A stretch of DNA of 56,382 nt from Gemmataceae bacterium (GCA_009692005.1 SHZZ01000020.1:1-56382); one strand, 5' to 3'. Shown: positions 49,157 through 56,382, counted from the stretch's first letter. The notes: a model not told the origin generated them from the sequence alone. Made by a program: numbers and translations.

Positions 49157-50187
49157 AAGTCAGCATCATCGGCGGTGGCGGCCTGGTCGGCAGCATGGCG
49201 GCTTACGCTTTGCAATTAGGCGGCGTTGCCAGTGAAATCTGCATCATCGACGCCAACAAGGATGTTGCCCAGGGCGTGGCCCTGGACCTGCTTCAAGGAT
49301 CGGCGCTCACCGCCGACCAGCGCATTTACGCCGGCCCCATGGAAGAAGTCGCCTCCAGCAATATCGTCGTCATCACTGCCGGGCTTCGCCGCAAACCCGA
49401 GGAAAGCCGCCTCGACCTGATCAACCGCAATGTGGATCTCTTCCTCGGCCTGCTCGATCAGGCCAAGGCCGCCGGGCTGAAGGATTCGTCCTACATGGTG
49501 GTGGTCAGTAATCCAGTCGATGTATTAACCTACCTGGCCTGCAAGAGGTCGGGCCTCGATTGGAAGCGGGTGATCGGTCTCGGCACCTTGCTCGACACCG
49601 TGCGCTTCCGCAGCCACCTGGCCAAACGATTGCACACGGCGCCCACCCAAGTGCAGGCCCTTCTCTTGGGCGAGCACGGCGACAGCATGGTGCCAATCTG
49701 GTCGAGCGCCACGGTTGCCGGCTTGCCAATCGAACAGTGGCCGGGGTTCAATCCGCAATTGCAGAAGGAGGCGTTTGAAGAGACGAAGACTGCTGGCGCC
49801 ACCATGATCAAATTGAAAGGCGGCTCCGGTTTCGCGGTCGGCATCTCCATCCGCGAGTTGGTGCAGGCCATCATTCTCGACAACCGCAGGATTCTCCCCG
49901 TCAGCGCCTTGCAGCACGGCCTTTATGGTGTTGACGAAGTCTGTTTGTCGGTGCCAACAGAAGTGGGATGCGGCGGGGTCCGCAAGCAGATTGAATTACC
50001 CTTAACGCCGAAGGAACGGATTGGCATCCAGCAATCTGGCCGGGTGCTGCGCGAGATCATCGACCAGGTGGAAGCGAGAATTGGCCAGGGGCCAGCGGGG
50101 GCGGCCAGCGTCGCTTCAGGCCTGGGGGCGCCGCGGGGTAAAGCGCTGCCCCGGACCGCCTGGCAACCGCCAGCAAGGAAGTCATAA
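49153..50187 (+). CDS. Lactate/malate dehydrogenase family enzyme of the BMC operon
   Basis: 344 residues. Rossmann start MKVSIIGGGGLVGSMAAYAL, Asp-containing second strand CIIDANKDVAQG, VVVSNPVDVLTYLA, GLGTLLDTVRFR, LLLGEHGDSMVP (catalytic His). The substrate-specificity loop reads AGLRRKPEESR: Arg stands where lactate dehydrogenases have Gln102, which usually signals malate/oxaloacetate preference. The C-terminal 40 residues are a Gly/Ala/Pro-rich tail absent from housekeeping enzymes. It may recycle NADH from the aldehyde dehydrogenase. ATGA overlap with the preceding gene. Confidence 0.88.
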   Translation: MKVSIIGGGGLVGSMAAYALQLGGVASEICIIDANKDVAQGVALDLLQGSALTADQRIYAGPMEEVASSNIVVITAGLRRKPEESRLDLINRNVDLFLGLLDQAKAAGLKDSSYMVVVSNPVDVLTYLACKRSGLDWKRVIGLGTLLDTVRFRSHLAKRLHTAPTQVQALLLGEHGDSMVPIWSSATVAGLPIEQWPGFNPQLQKEAFEETKTAGATMIKLKGGSGFAVGISIRELVQAIILDNRRILPVSALQHGLYGVDEVCLSVPTEVGCGGVRKQIELPLTPKERIGIQQSGRVLREIIDQVEARIGQGPAGAASVASGLGAPRGKALPRTAWQPPARKS

Positions 50188-50190
50188 GTC

Positions 50191-50442
50191 ATGGATGAAG
50201 CGCGGATAATAGAAGACCTGATTAAGCTGAAGGCGGGGTACACCGTGGCCCTGGGCGGCGGGCTGGAGATTTGCCAGCTCGACCCCGGCCTTTTTTCCGT
50301 GACCTTTCCCGACAGCGCCGACCTCGATGCCACCGTGAAAGAAAAACGCTTCAAGGATGGCGGGAAGGCTGCGGAGTTCTTTGTGCAAAAACGCCATGCT
50401 TACAAGCTCGGCGACGATTACCTGGAAGGTGATTTGCCATGA
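50191..50442 (+). CDS. Small conserved-looking protein coupled to aldolase-like gene
   Basis: 83 residues, starting three bases after the dehydrogenase stop. Acidic N-terminal helix (DEARIIEDLIKLKAGYTVAL), then beta-prone LEICQLDPGLFSVTFPDS and a helix rich in Lys (VKEKRFKDGGKAAEFFVQKR). No signal peptide or membrane segment. ATGA overlap with the next gene suggests that the two products form a complex. No family recognised. Confidence 0.7.
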   Translation: MDEARIIEDLIKLKAGYTVALGGGLEICQLDPGLFSVTFPDSADLDATVKEKRFKDGGKAAEFFVQKRHAYKLGDDYLEGDLP

Positions 50443-51671
50443 TCAAAAAGTCGCTCGATTTGAAACTCGAACGGATTCACGCCGACCCAAAAAAGCTCAA
50501 GGATTTCATCCTGGCCGACGCCAAGGATCCCGACATGGCGCTGGGGATCGGCGCCACGGGCAAGTCGCCCGAATCTCATCAGGGCGAAACCCGATACCGC
50601 TCCCTGTCGGAGTTCCGCGACATTATCCAGCAGATTGTCGAGCAGAAGCTGGTCGACATCATGCTCATGTCGGCTTCCACGGCCGAGGCCATGGCCCTGT
50701 ATAAAAAGATTTTCGACAACAGCCCGGTCACCCCCGCCGCCAGAGCCAACGACACCACCGATATCCACATCCTGCGCGGGGGCAAGTCGCCCACGCAACC
50801 ATCGATGCCTTTCCGCACCGCCTCCATCGACCATATTCAGTGCGGCTCGTGGAATTGCTCCAGCGAGCAAAGGCAGAAGGGGGTTAACCTCGGCCTCTAC
50901 AGCATCACTTTCAATAATGAGGCGGGATTGGACCGCGCGGCGCTGGAAGAGTACAAGAATTTCCGTCTCGAGGCCGAGAAGAAGGGCTTCCGCCATTTTT
51001 TGGAAGTGTTCGATCCCAACCGGCCGGAAGCGGTGCAGCACGATAAGATCCCCGGTTTCATCAATGATGCCATTGCAAGGGCGCTTGGCGGGGTGACGGC
51101 CAAGGGCCGGCCCGTCTTTTTAAAAATCGTCTACCACGGCGCCAAGTCCATGGAAGAGCTTGTCCACTACGATCCGCACCTGGTGGTGGGGATTTTGGGC
51201 GGGTCGGCCGGAACCACTTACGATGCTTTCAAGTTGCTGGCCGAGGCGAAGAAGTATGGCGCCCGCGCCGCCCTGTTCGGCCGCAAAATCAACAATGCCG
51301 AGCACCAGCTTCATTTCATCCGCTACCTGCGATTCCTCGCCGACGGGCAGATGGCGCCCGAAGAAGCCGTGAAGGCCTACCATGGCGATTTGCAGAAAGA
51401 GGGGATTCAGCCGCACCGATCCTTGCAAGACGACATGCAACTTACCTCGGGCGTGATGAATTATTCCGGCTCGGGAGTGACGATGAGTTTCCCCGAAGGG
51501 GCGACTTCCCCGTTGCCCGGGGCCAAGGACGATTGCGCCTGCAAGGGCGGCGCCAAGGCTTGCCCCTGCGATGCCAAGGTAGGGAAGGGGAAGGAAGTGG
51601 ACTTTAGCAAGATGTCCGCAGCGGAGAAGGTGGCCTATCACCGGGCCAGATGGAACCGGATTTTGGGTTAA
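50439..51671 (+). CDS. TIM-barrel aldolase-like protein (DeoC/LacD-type fold), last gene of BMC operon
   Basis: 410 residues. Regularly spaced beta-strand motifs of a TIM barrel are seen: VDIMLMSASTAEAMAL, VNLGLYSITFNNEA, FRHFLEVFDPN, PVFLKIVYHGAKSMEELV, LVVGILGGSAGTTYDAFKLL, ARAALFGRKI. The Lys in VFLKIVYHG is well placed for a Schiff base as in class I DeoC/LacD/FbaB aldolases. The C-terminal 60 residues carry a Cys cluster (DDCACKGGAKACPCDAK), possibly a metal site. Function in the pathway is unknown. It could handle DHAP or a second sugar phosphate. It ends the operon, followed by REP-like repeats. Confidence 0.7.
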   Translation: MIKKSLDLKLERIHADPKKLKDFILADAKDPDMALGIGATGKSPESHQGETRYRSLSEFRDIIQQIVEQKLVDIMLMSASTAEAMALYKKIFDNSPVTPAARANDTTDIHILRGGKSPTQPSMPFRTASIDHIQCGSWNCSSEQRQKGVNLGLYSITFNNEAGLDRAALEEYKNFRLEAEKKGFRHFLEVFDPNRPEAVQHDKIPGFINDAIARALGGVTAKGRPVFLKIVYHGAKSMEELVHYDPHLVVGILGGSAGTTYDAFKLLAEAKKYGARAALFGRKINNAEHQLHFIRYLRFLADGQMAPEEAVKAYHGDLQKEGIQPHRSLQDDMQLTSGVMNYSGSGVTMSFPEGATSPLPGAKDDCACKGGAKACPCDAKVGKGKEVDFSKMSAAEKVAYHRARWNRILG

Positions 51672-51675
51672 CTTG

Positions 51676-51763
51676 GGCCAAGGCCGCAAGGGGCCAAGCG
51701 TGAGCGTCGGGGGTTTTTGCACCCCTCTCCCCCACTGCTTCGCAGCGTGGAGAGGGGGAAAGA
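51676..51763. repeat. Degenerate family 1 plus family 2 repeat after the BMC operon
   Basis: Degenerate family 1 (GCCAAGCGTGAGCGTCGGG, about 51693-51711) followed by family 2 (CCCCTCTCCCCCACTGCTTC then GCAGCGTGGAGAGGGGG, 51722-51763). The family 2 hairpin lies where a terminator for the BMC operon would be expected, between convergent genes. Confidence 0.75.
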
Positions 51764-51783
51764 AAGCCGGGCCCGCATCCCCG

Positions 51784-52641
51784 CTAGTTGATATTCACTT
51801 CCTTCGTTTGCAACAGTTGTTCAATGGCGCGGATCTTGCCTTCCACGCCAATGACATTGGGCAAATCGAAAATGTGGTTCTGCGCGCCGGCGGTGCGGAT
51901 GACCAGGTCGCCAGTGCCGATTCCAAAAAACGACATTCCCAGAATCCAATGGCGGAAAAAATCGCTGCGCTGTTTTTCCAAAGTCATGCCGAAGGCATCG
52001 TAAACTTTTTCGCCATCACCAACCTCCGTCTGCACGCGGATTTGCCCCGGAGTGAAGGTGATGTACACCTGCCTGTCGAAGTAAAAGAAAGCGATCAGCC
52101 AGATAAGCAGCAAGCCGGTGGAAAGGAAAAGGTATCCGCCCAGGTTGATGCGGATGTCGAGCATATGGAAAGTGATGAGGATCCTTTCCCAATACCCTGC
52201 CAGCACGAGAATGGTCACGCCGGTGATGATCAGCACGACCACCAGGACTGACCACATCCCCCGCAAAGGCACATTGGTAATGAAGATAATGAGCAAGATG
52301 GCGATGGTGAAAGTAACGCCGTAGTTCTTGCTGCGTGCGACATAGAGGCGCGGCTGCGCCGGCTGGTTGCCATTGTCGTCGCGGGGGAGAATTTCATTCC
52401 CCGCCTTTTTCAAGACGATAATCCCCTCGCCTTTTTCCCCTCCCGGCCCGGTGACATTGGTGAAAGCTTGCGCGGAAGAAGGCACCACGGCCAGCAAGTG
52501 ATGATCGATCAGGGTGAGAATTGCCAGGATGAAGCCGATGAGCCATACGGGCCACCAGTAGAAGAGGGCGGAATGGCTGTAGACGGTGATTTGCTGCTGA
52601 GCCGGCTTCATCGGGGCCACCGGGGCAATTTCAGAAGCCAT
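51784..52641 (-). CDS. Membrane protein of unknown function
   Basis: 285 residues from ATG 52641 (GGAG nine bases upstream). Four main hydrophobic segments (WPVWLIGFILAILTLIDHHL, VTFTIAILLIIFITNVPL, SVLVVVLIITGVTILVLAGY, GGYLFLSTGLLLIWLIAFFY) then a C-terminal cytoplasmic domain of about 95 residues with PH-like strands (QVYITFTPGQIRVQTEVGDG, DLVIRTAGAQNHIFDLPNVI). Similar proteins occur singly in planctomycetes. Role unknown. It converges on the BMC operon. Confidence 0.8.
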   Translation of the reverse strand: MASEIAPVAPMKPAQQQITVYSHSALFYWWPVWLIGFILAILTLIDHHLLAVVPSSAQAFTNVTGPGGEKGEGIIVLKKAGNEILPRDDNGNQPAQPRLYVARSKNYGVTFTIAILLIIFITNVPLRGMWSVLVVVLIITGVTILVLAGYWERILITFHMLDIRINLGGYLFLSTGLLLIWLIAFFYFDRQVYITFTPGQIRVQTEVGDGEKVYDAFGMTLEKQRSDFFRHWILGMSFFGIGTGDLVIRTAGAQNHIFDLPNVIGVEGKIRAIEQLLQTKEVNIN

Positions 52642-52839
52642 GGGAATTCTCCATTGAAGTGAAAGGGGACCTTGTCGCCAAGCTAAGCCCACCAGTGGGC
52701 AAAGTCAAGAAAGCAAGGGTTCGAAAGGACAAATGTTAATTCGTTGCAGGGAGGAGAAAATTGGGGAAAAACGGGGCGGGGGCCTTCTAAGCGGGGTAGG
52801 ATGGCTTTTATTTCCGCCTTCCCTTGCAGGGGGCATGCC

Positions 52840-55206
52840 ATGCGCGGCCGCTTCTATTTCCTGGTTTTGCTGGGGTGTTTTTATCCCGGGTTGGTTCAAG
52901 CTGCCGGCCAAGGCGCCCAGCCGGTCGCCCAGCATGCCAAAGCCGTGGAAGCCCTCCGCCCCTGGATTGAAAAGGAAGTGAGGGAGAAAAAACTGCCGGC
53001 GCTTTCCATCGCTTTGGTGGACGATCAGAAAATTGTCTGGTCAGCCGGTTTTGGATTTCAGGACCTGGAAAGAAAAATTCCCGCCAGCGCCTCGACAGTT
53101 TATCGGGTGGGTTCAGTGTCCAAGCTCTTTACCGACATCGCCATCATGCAACTGGTGGAAAAGGGGGACCTCGACCTGGATGCCCCTTTAGGTAAATACC
53201 TGCCCGATTTTAAACCGGTCAATCCCTTCGATGCTCAGGCGATTACTTTGCGTCATTTGATGACGCACCGCTCGGGATTGATTCGCGAGCCGCCAGCGGG
53301 AAACTACTTCGATCCCGATTTCCCATCGTTGGAAAAGACGGTGTTGAGTTTGAATGGCATCGACCTGGTCTACCCGCCGGGGAAGCGGACCAAGTATTCC
53401 AATGCGGCCATAGCCGTGGTTGGCCGGGTGTTGGAAAAAACGGCGGGGAGAAAATTCGAGGAGGTCGTCCAGCAGCAGGTGCTTTCGCCGCTGGGGATGA
53501 ATTCCAGCGCCTTTTTCCCCACCCCCGGGGTGAAAAAAAACCTGGCCGAGGCCCTGATGTGGAGCTGGCAGGGGAGGGAGTTCCCTGCACCAACCTTTGA
53601 ATTGGGCATGGTCCCGGCGGGAGCGCTCTATGCCCCGGTGACGGATCTGGCGAGCTTTGCCTCTTGCCTCTTTCGCGAGGGAAAACTGGGAAATGCGGAG
53701 CTGTTGAAAAAGGAAACCCTACTCGCCATGTACAAACCGCAATTCGTTCCCAAAGGCACTCAAGAAGGATTTGGCCTCGGATTCTTCGCCAGCAAGCTGG
53801 ATGGGCATGTCAAGCTTGGGCATGGGGGCGCCATGTACGGTTTCGCCACCGATTTCTCCTTCTTGCCTGATAAGAAACTCGCTGCCATTGTCGTGGCATC
53901 CCGCGATGTGGCCAACGGCACAGCCACCCGCATCGCCAACGAAGCGCTGAGAATGTTGCTGGCATCCCAGGAAGGGAAGCCCTTGCCGATCCTGATGAAC
54001 ACGGATGGGTTGACCGTGGCCGAGGCGCGCGGCCTGGCCGGCCTTTACCGCCACCAGGACCGCTGGTTCACCATCGAGGAATTGAACGGGCGCGCCTGGA
54101 TCCTCCCCGGCCGCGGAGGCCTCCGCATGGAACTGCGCAAGGAAGGGAAGAACCTTCGCTGCGACGACCCCGTGTCCTTCGGGCCCCTGCTGGAAAACGA
54201 CGGGGGAAAATTGAAATTCGAGGGACAGGTTTATGAAAAAGCTGTTCAGGAAAAACCGCCCGCCCCTTGCCCGGAACGCTGGCATGGTTTAATCGGCGAA
54301 TACGGCTGGGACCACAACATCCTTTACATTTTAGAAAGGCAGGGGAAACTGCAGGCCTTGATCGAATGGGTATTTCTTTATCCGCTGGAGGAAGTCTCCC
54401 CGGATGTTTTTGCCTTCCCCGATTTCGGCCTCTACCACGGTGAAAAACTGGTCTTCCAGCGCCATGCCTCGGGAAAAGCAAAGCAAGTGGAAGCGGCCAA
54501 GGTGGTTTTCAAGCGCATCAAACTGGATGGCGAGGACGGAAAGACTTTCACCCTGGCCCCCAGGAAACCGGTGGAACAATTGCGGGAAGCAGCGCTCCGG
54601 GCCAAGCCGCCGTTGGAAAAAGGGCCCTTCAAGCCGGTGGAATTGGCCGACCTGGAAAAAGTGAATCCTTCCTTCCGCTTTGATATCCGCTACGCGGGCA
54701 AGAATAATTTTCTCAGCACGCCGTTTTACACCTCGGCGCGGGCTTTCCTGCAGCGCCCGGCCGCGGATGCCCTCAACCGGGTCCAGGAGCAATTGAAATC
54801 CCAGGGTTTTGGCCTGCTGATCTTCGATGCCTACCGCCCCTGGCATGTGACGAAAATGTTCTGGGAAGCGGCGGAGGAAAAGTACCATGGATTCGTGGCG
54901 GACCCGGAGAAAGGATCGCGTCACAATCGCGGTTGCGCAGTCGACTTGACGCTTTACGATTTGAAGACTGGCAAGCCGGTGGAAATGCCGAGCGGGTATG
55001 ACGAGTTTTCCGACCGGGCCTACCCCCTTTACCCGGGGGGAAAGCAGAGGCAACGGCACCTGCGCGACCTGCTGCGCGCCGCCATGGAAAGCCAGGGCTT
55101 CACCGTTTACGAAGGGGAATGGTGGCACTTCGACTTTCAAGGCTGGAAAGAATACCCGATTCTCAACCAGCGGTTCGAGGATTTAACCGGGTTCGATGGA
55201 AAGTAA
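52840..55206 (+). CDS. Serine hydrolase (beta-lactamase family) fused to VanX-type D-Ala-D-Ala dipeptidase
   Basis: 788 residues from ATG 52840; earlier in-frame codons lack a ribosome site. Signal peptide (about 1-21). Residues 35-370 are a class C beta-lactamase-like serine hydrolase with S92-V-S-K95, the YSN triad near residue 185 and LGHGG later. A middle beta-rich domain follows (about 390-570). The C-terminus (about 600-785) is a Peptidase M15/VanX D-Ala-D-Ala dipeptidase: FDAYRPWHVTKMFW, zinc site SRHNRGCAVDLTL (His and Asp) and GEWWHFDFQ (Glu and His). Exported enzyme that could cleave peptidoglycan stem peptides or D-Ala-D-Ala dipeptides. Confidence 0.92.
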   Translation: MRGRFYFLVLLGCFYPGLVQAAGQGAQPVAQHAKAVEALRPWIEKEVREKKLPALSIALVDDQKIVWSAGFGFQDLERKIPASASTVYRVGSVSKLFTDIAIMQLVEKGDLDLDAPLGKYLPDFKPVNPFDAQAITLRHLMTHRSGLIREPPAGNYFDPDFPSLEKTVLSLNGIDLVYPPGKRTKYSNAAIAVVGRVLEKTAGRKFEEVVQQQVLSPLGMNSSAFFPTPGVKKNLAEALMWSWQGREFPAPTFELGMVPAGALYAPVTDLASFASCLFREGKLGNAELLKKETLLAMYKPQFVPKGTQEGFGLGFFASKLDGHVKLGHGGAMYGFATDFSFLPDKKLAAIVVASRDVANGTATRIANEALRMLLASQEGKPLPILMNTDGLTVAEARGLAGLYRHQDRWFTIEELNGRAWILPGRGGLRMELRKEGKNLRCDDPVSFGPLLENDGGKLKFEGQVYEKAVQEKPPAPCPERWHGLIGEYGWDHNILYILERQGKLQALIEWVFLYPLEEVSPDVFAFPDFGLYHGEKLVFQRHASGKAKQVEAAKVVFKRIKLDGEDGKTFTLAPRKPVEQLREAALRAKPPLEKGPFKPVELADLEKVNPSFRFDIRYAGKNNFLSTPFYTSARAFLQRPAADALNRVQEQLKSQGFGLLIFDAYRPWHVTKMFWEAAEEKYHGFVADPEKGSRHNRGCAVDLTLYDLKTGKPVEMPSGYDEFSDRAYPLYPGGKQRQRHLRDLLRAAMESQGFTVYEGEWWHFDFQGWKEYPILNQRFEDLTGFDGK

Positions 55207-55335
55207 AGAGCCGGATTCCCGAACGGGGAGGCAACGGCGGCAGGGGATAATTGGCCATGCTTAATAAATATTTCCATGCCATTTAGTTTTTAAGAAGACT
55301 ACTTTCTTTTGAGGTCCTTGGTTTGGGGTTCTGCC

Positions 55336-55732
55336 ATGGGTTTGAAAATATTGGTGGTCGACGACGAGCCTGATTTTTGCTGGGCCTTGGGCCTGTTTTT
55401 ATCCACTTTGGGCCACCAATCCACCTTTGCCAATTAGCGTCCAGGACGCGCTGGGTTGCCTTAATAAAGCCAAATTTGACATGGCCTTTATCGATATCAA
55501 ACTGCCCGACATTGATGGTCTGGCGCTGATGGATGAGATTAACAAGTCGTTTCACCATATGCCTTGCTTTATTATTTCCGGTTATTTTCTTTCTCAGGAA
55601 GAGTTGAATAAATTGAAAGAAAGGGCGGGTGGAAAGCCGGTGGGGATAATTCCCAAGCCATTTCAGGGAAAACAAATCGAGGAAGCCATTCGGCAATGTC
55701 AACTTTCCTGGTCAAGATCCGGCCGCCTCTAA
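55336..55732 (+). pseudogene. Single-domain response regulator broken by a one-base frameshift
   Basis: ATG 55336 opens MGLKILVVDDEPDFCWALGL, the start of a CheY-like receiver, but meets TAG at 55435-55437. The next frame carries the rest: SVQDALGCLNKAKFDMAF, FIDIKLPDIDG (phospho-Asp), IISGYFLS and IIPKPFQG (Lys), ending at 55732. Removing one T at 55434-55435 restores a continuous receiver of about 131 codons. No output domain. It is either a decayed gene or a sequencing error. Unlike the intact orphan regulator at 7446-7853, its product would be non-functional as read. Confidence 0.85.
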
Positions 55733-55762
55733 ATCGGAGCGCTGGCGAGAGCATCACCCACA

Positions 55763-56008
55763 TTATCTCCCACGCCTGGAAACCCGCCTAGTACAACCAG
55801 CCTCATTATCTGCAGGTTTCCACTCCCACACTTCAAAGTTCCCCAGGTGTGCGCATGAGTCGTACACACGCGCAGTAATACTCTGGGAGTGGAAGATTCC
55901 AAGGCCACGCCGGATGGCCTCGCTCTTGCCAGCTTCAGTGGCGACTAAATTAGTATTCGGAGATTCACCGGTAATGATGTGATACCGGTCAAGGAAGTAA
56001 GATGCCAT
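55763..56008 (-). CDS. Small hypothetical protein
   Basis: 81 residues from ATG 56008 (AGGAG eight bases upstream), preceded by a strong promoter (56046-56073). Sequence MASYFLDRYHIITGESPNTN then ATEAGKSEAIRRGLGIFHSQ resembles no family I can name. Ends with a basic tail (TRRVSRRGR). The well-formed promoter and ribosome site support a real gene. Confidence 0.6.
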   Translation of the reverse strand: MASYFLDRYHIITGESPNTNLVATEAGKSEAIRRGLGIFHSQSITARVYDSCAHLGNFEVWEWKPADNEAGCTRRVSRRGR

Positions 56009-56045
56009 AGGAAGCACTCCTGGGAAAACTTGATACTCTCTCCGT

Positions 56046-56073
56046 ATTATACCAAATTCAGGTACATCTTCAA
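56046..56073 (-). promoter_or_regulatory. Leftward sigma-70-type promoter
   Basis: Read on the minus strand: -35 TTGAAG (56068-56073), 16-base spacer, perfect -10 TATAAT (56046-56051), 38 bases before the ATG at 56008. AT-rich surroundings. Confidence 0.7.
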
Positions 56074-56099
56074 GCGTGGGTAAATTAAAAAGAATTGAC

Positions 56100-56127
56100 T
56101 GGACATATTTTCATGTAGTAGTATACT
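56100..56127 (+). promoter_or_regulatory. Rightward sigma-70-type promoter, divergent
   Basis: -35 TGGACA (56100-56105), 16-base spacer, -10 TATACT (56122-56127); each box matches consensus in five of six positions. It is divergent from the promoter at 56046-56073, with 26 bases between the two -35 boxes. Confidence 0.6.
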
Positions 56128-56143
56128 CTTAATAGGCTAGTCT

Positions 56144-56201
56144 GCCACCTTCCCCGGTGGCGGGGACTCCCCACACGGGACCGGGCAATATGCCCGGTCC
56201 C
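56144..56201 (+). promoter_or_regulatory. Hairpin-rich leader (possible attenuator or structured RNA)
   Basis: Three consecutive stems: GCCACC/GGTGGC (56144-56161, loop TTCCCC), GGGG-ACT-CCCC (56162-56172) and an 11-base perfect stem GGGACCGGGCA/TGCCCGGTCCC with ATA loop (56177-56201). The CCCC of the first loop can also pair with the following GGGG, giving a possible pseudoknot. It lies between the rightward promoter and the ATG at 56216. No known riboswitch recognised. Confidence 0.5.
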
Positions 56202-56215
56202 TCCAGATAAAAAAT

Positions 56216-56382
56216 ATGCACCAACACGACGACGATGTGATACCTGACCCCTTCTCGCAAACATCACAGGAGAAGGGATACCCATTCCCTGAGGCGGAGA
56301 TGCGGGAGGGGCGTGTTCCGGGTGACGGCGCACAGCCCATACCGCATTACATCTCCTTCTCTCAGGTAGTCAACTGGGCCTC
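56216..56382 (+). CDS. Hypothetical protein, 5' part only (runs off window)
   Basis: ATG 56216 opens a frame that stays open for 55 codons to the window end (starts MHQHDDDVIPDPFSQTSQEK, later PIPHYISFSQVVNWA). It follows a divergent promoter and hairpin leader. No clear ribosome site precedes it and composition gives only modest support. No family recognised. Confidence 0.4.
   Translation, partial: MHQHDDDVIPDPFSQTSQEKGYPFPEAEMREGRVPGDGAQPIPHYISFSQVVNWA

Noticed and set aside
1-56382. tRNA or rRNA genes
   Set aside because: No cloverleaf with conserved TTCGAATC-type arm or rRNA-like stretch was noticed by eye; a covariance search was not possible.

Overview
The window looks like a chromosomal segment of a planctomycete (Planctomycetota). 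It carries several families that are largely confined to or expanded in that phylum: a DUF1559 pseudopilin-like protein with the terminal H-x9-DG motif (2532-3611), a paired PSCyt1/DUF1549/DUF1553 cytochrome protein and DUF1501 protein (18231-22763), and a Planctomycetes/Verrucomicrobia-type bacterial microcompartment (BMC) locus. DNA is GC-rich, genes are densely packed, and neighbouring genes often overlap by ATGA, which suggests translational coupling.

Layout. 1-2246: a leftward serine hydrolase/DUF1343 (NamZ-like) fusion cut by the window edge. 2532-3875: DUF1559 protein and small lipoprotein. 4553-15696: a set of HK97-type head genes (large terminase, portal, ParB-like protein, ABC ATPase-GNAT fusion, small-terminase-like protein, prohead protease, major capsid protein, connectors) with no tail, integrase, lysis or replication genes; a leftward response regulator-groES pair sits inside it. 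15972-22763: a PQQ-type beta-propeller membrane protein, a REP-associated tyrosine transposase next to REP-like repeats, and the DUF1501/DUF1553 pair. 22957-24521: histidine decarboxylase coupled to a double ACT-domain protein. 25981-35070: a co-directional run of secreted proteins ending in three trypsin/HtrA-like proteins; the first keeps its triad, the second has lost the serine, and the third has lost the whole triad and also the nucleophile of a C-terminal alpha/beta-hydrolase domain. 35167-40467: a YbhN-like membrane protein, a squalene-cyclase-like alpha/alpha-toroid protein, a nickel/cobalt exporter-like protein, a membrane protein and a leftward glycosylasparaginase-like enzyme.

41402-51671 is the BMC locus. 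It has a DeoR-type regulator, PduL phosphotransacylase, two BMC-H and three BMC-P shell proteins, an acetate kinase homologue, a CoA-acylating aldehyde dehydrogenase, a class II (fuculose/rhamnulose-phosphate) aldolase, an RpiB-like protein, a lactate/malate dehydrogenase, and a TIM-barrel aldolase-like protein with a small partner. By analogy with the characterised Planctomyces limnophilus pvu locus, the enclosed pathway would split L-fuculose- or L-rhamnulose-1-phosphate into DHAP and L-lactaldehyde, then oxidise lactaldehyde through lactyl-CoA and lactyl-phosphate to lactate with ATP formation. Between the acetate kinase and the first BMC-P gene lies a 77-residue SelW/Rdx-like protein whose CxxU motif is encoded by an in-frame TGA followed by a bacterial SECIS-like hairpin. 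A conventional gene caller would miss it.

51784-56382: a membrane protein, a serine hydrolase-VanX dipeptidase fusion, a frameshifted response regulator, and at the right edge two divergent promoters with a hairpin-rich leader before a gene that runs off the window.

Two dispersed palindromic repeat families recur between genes, often side by side, and in places run into reading frames.
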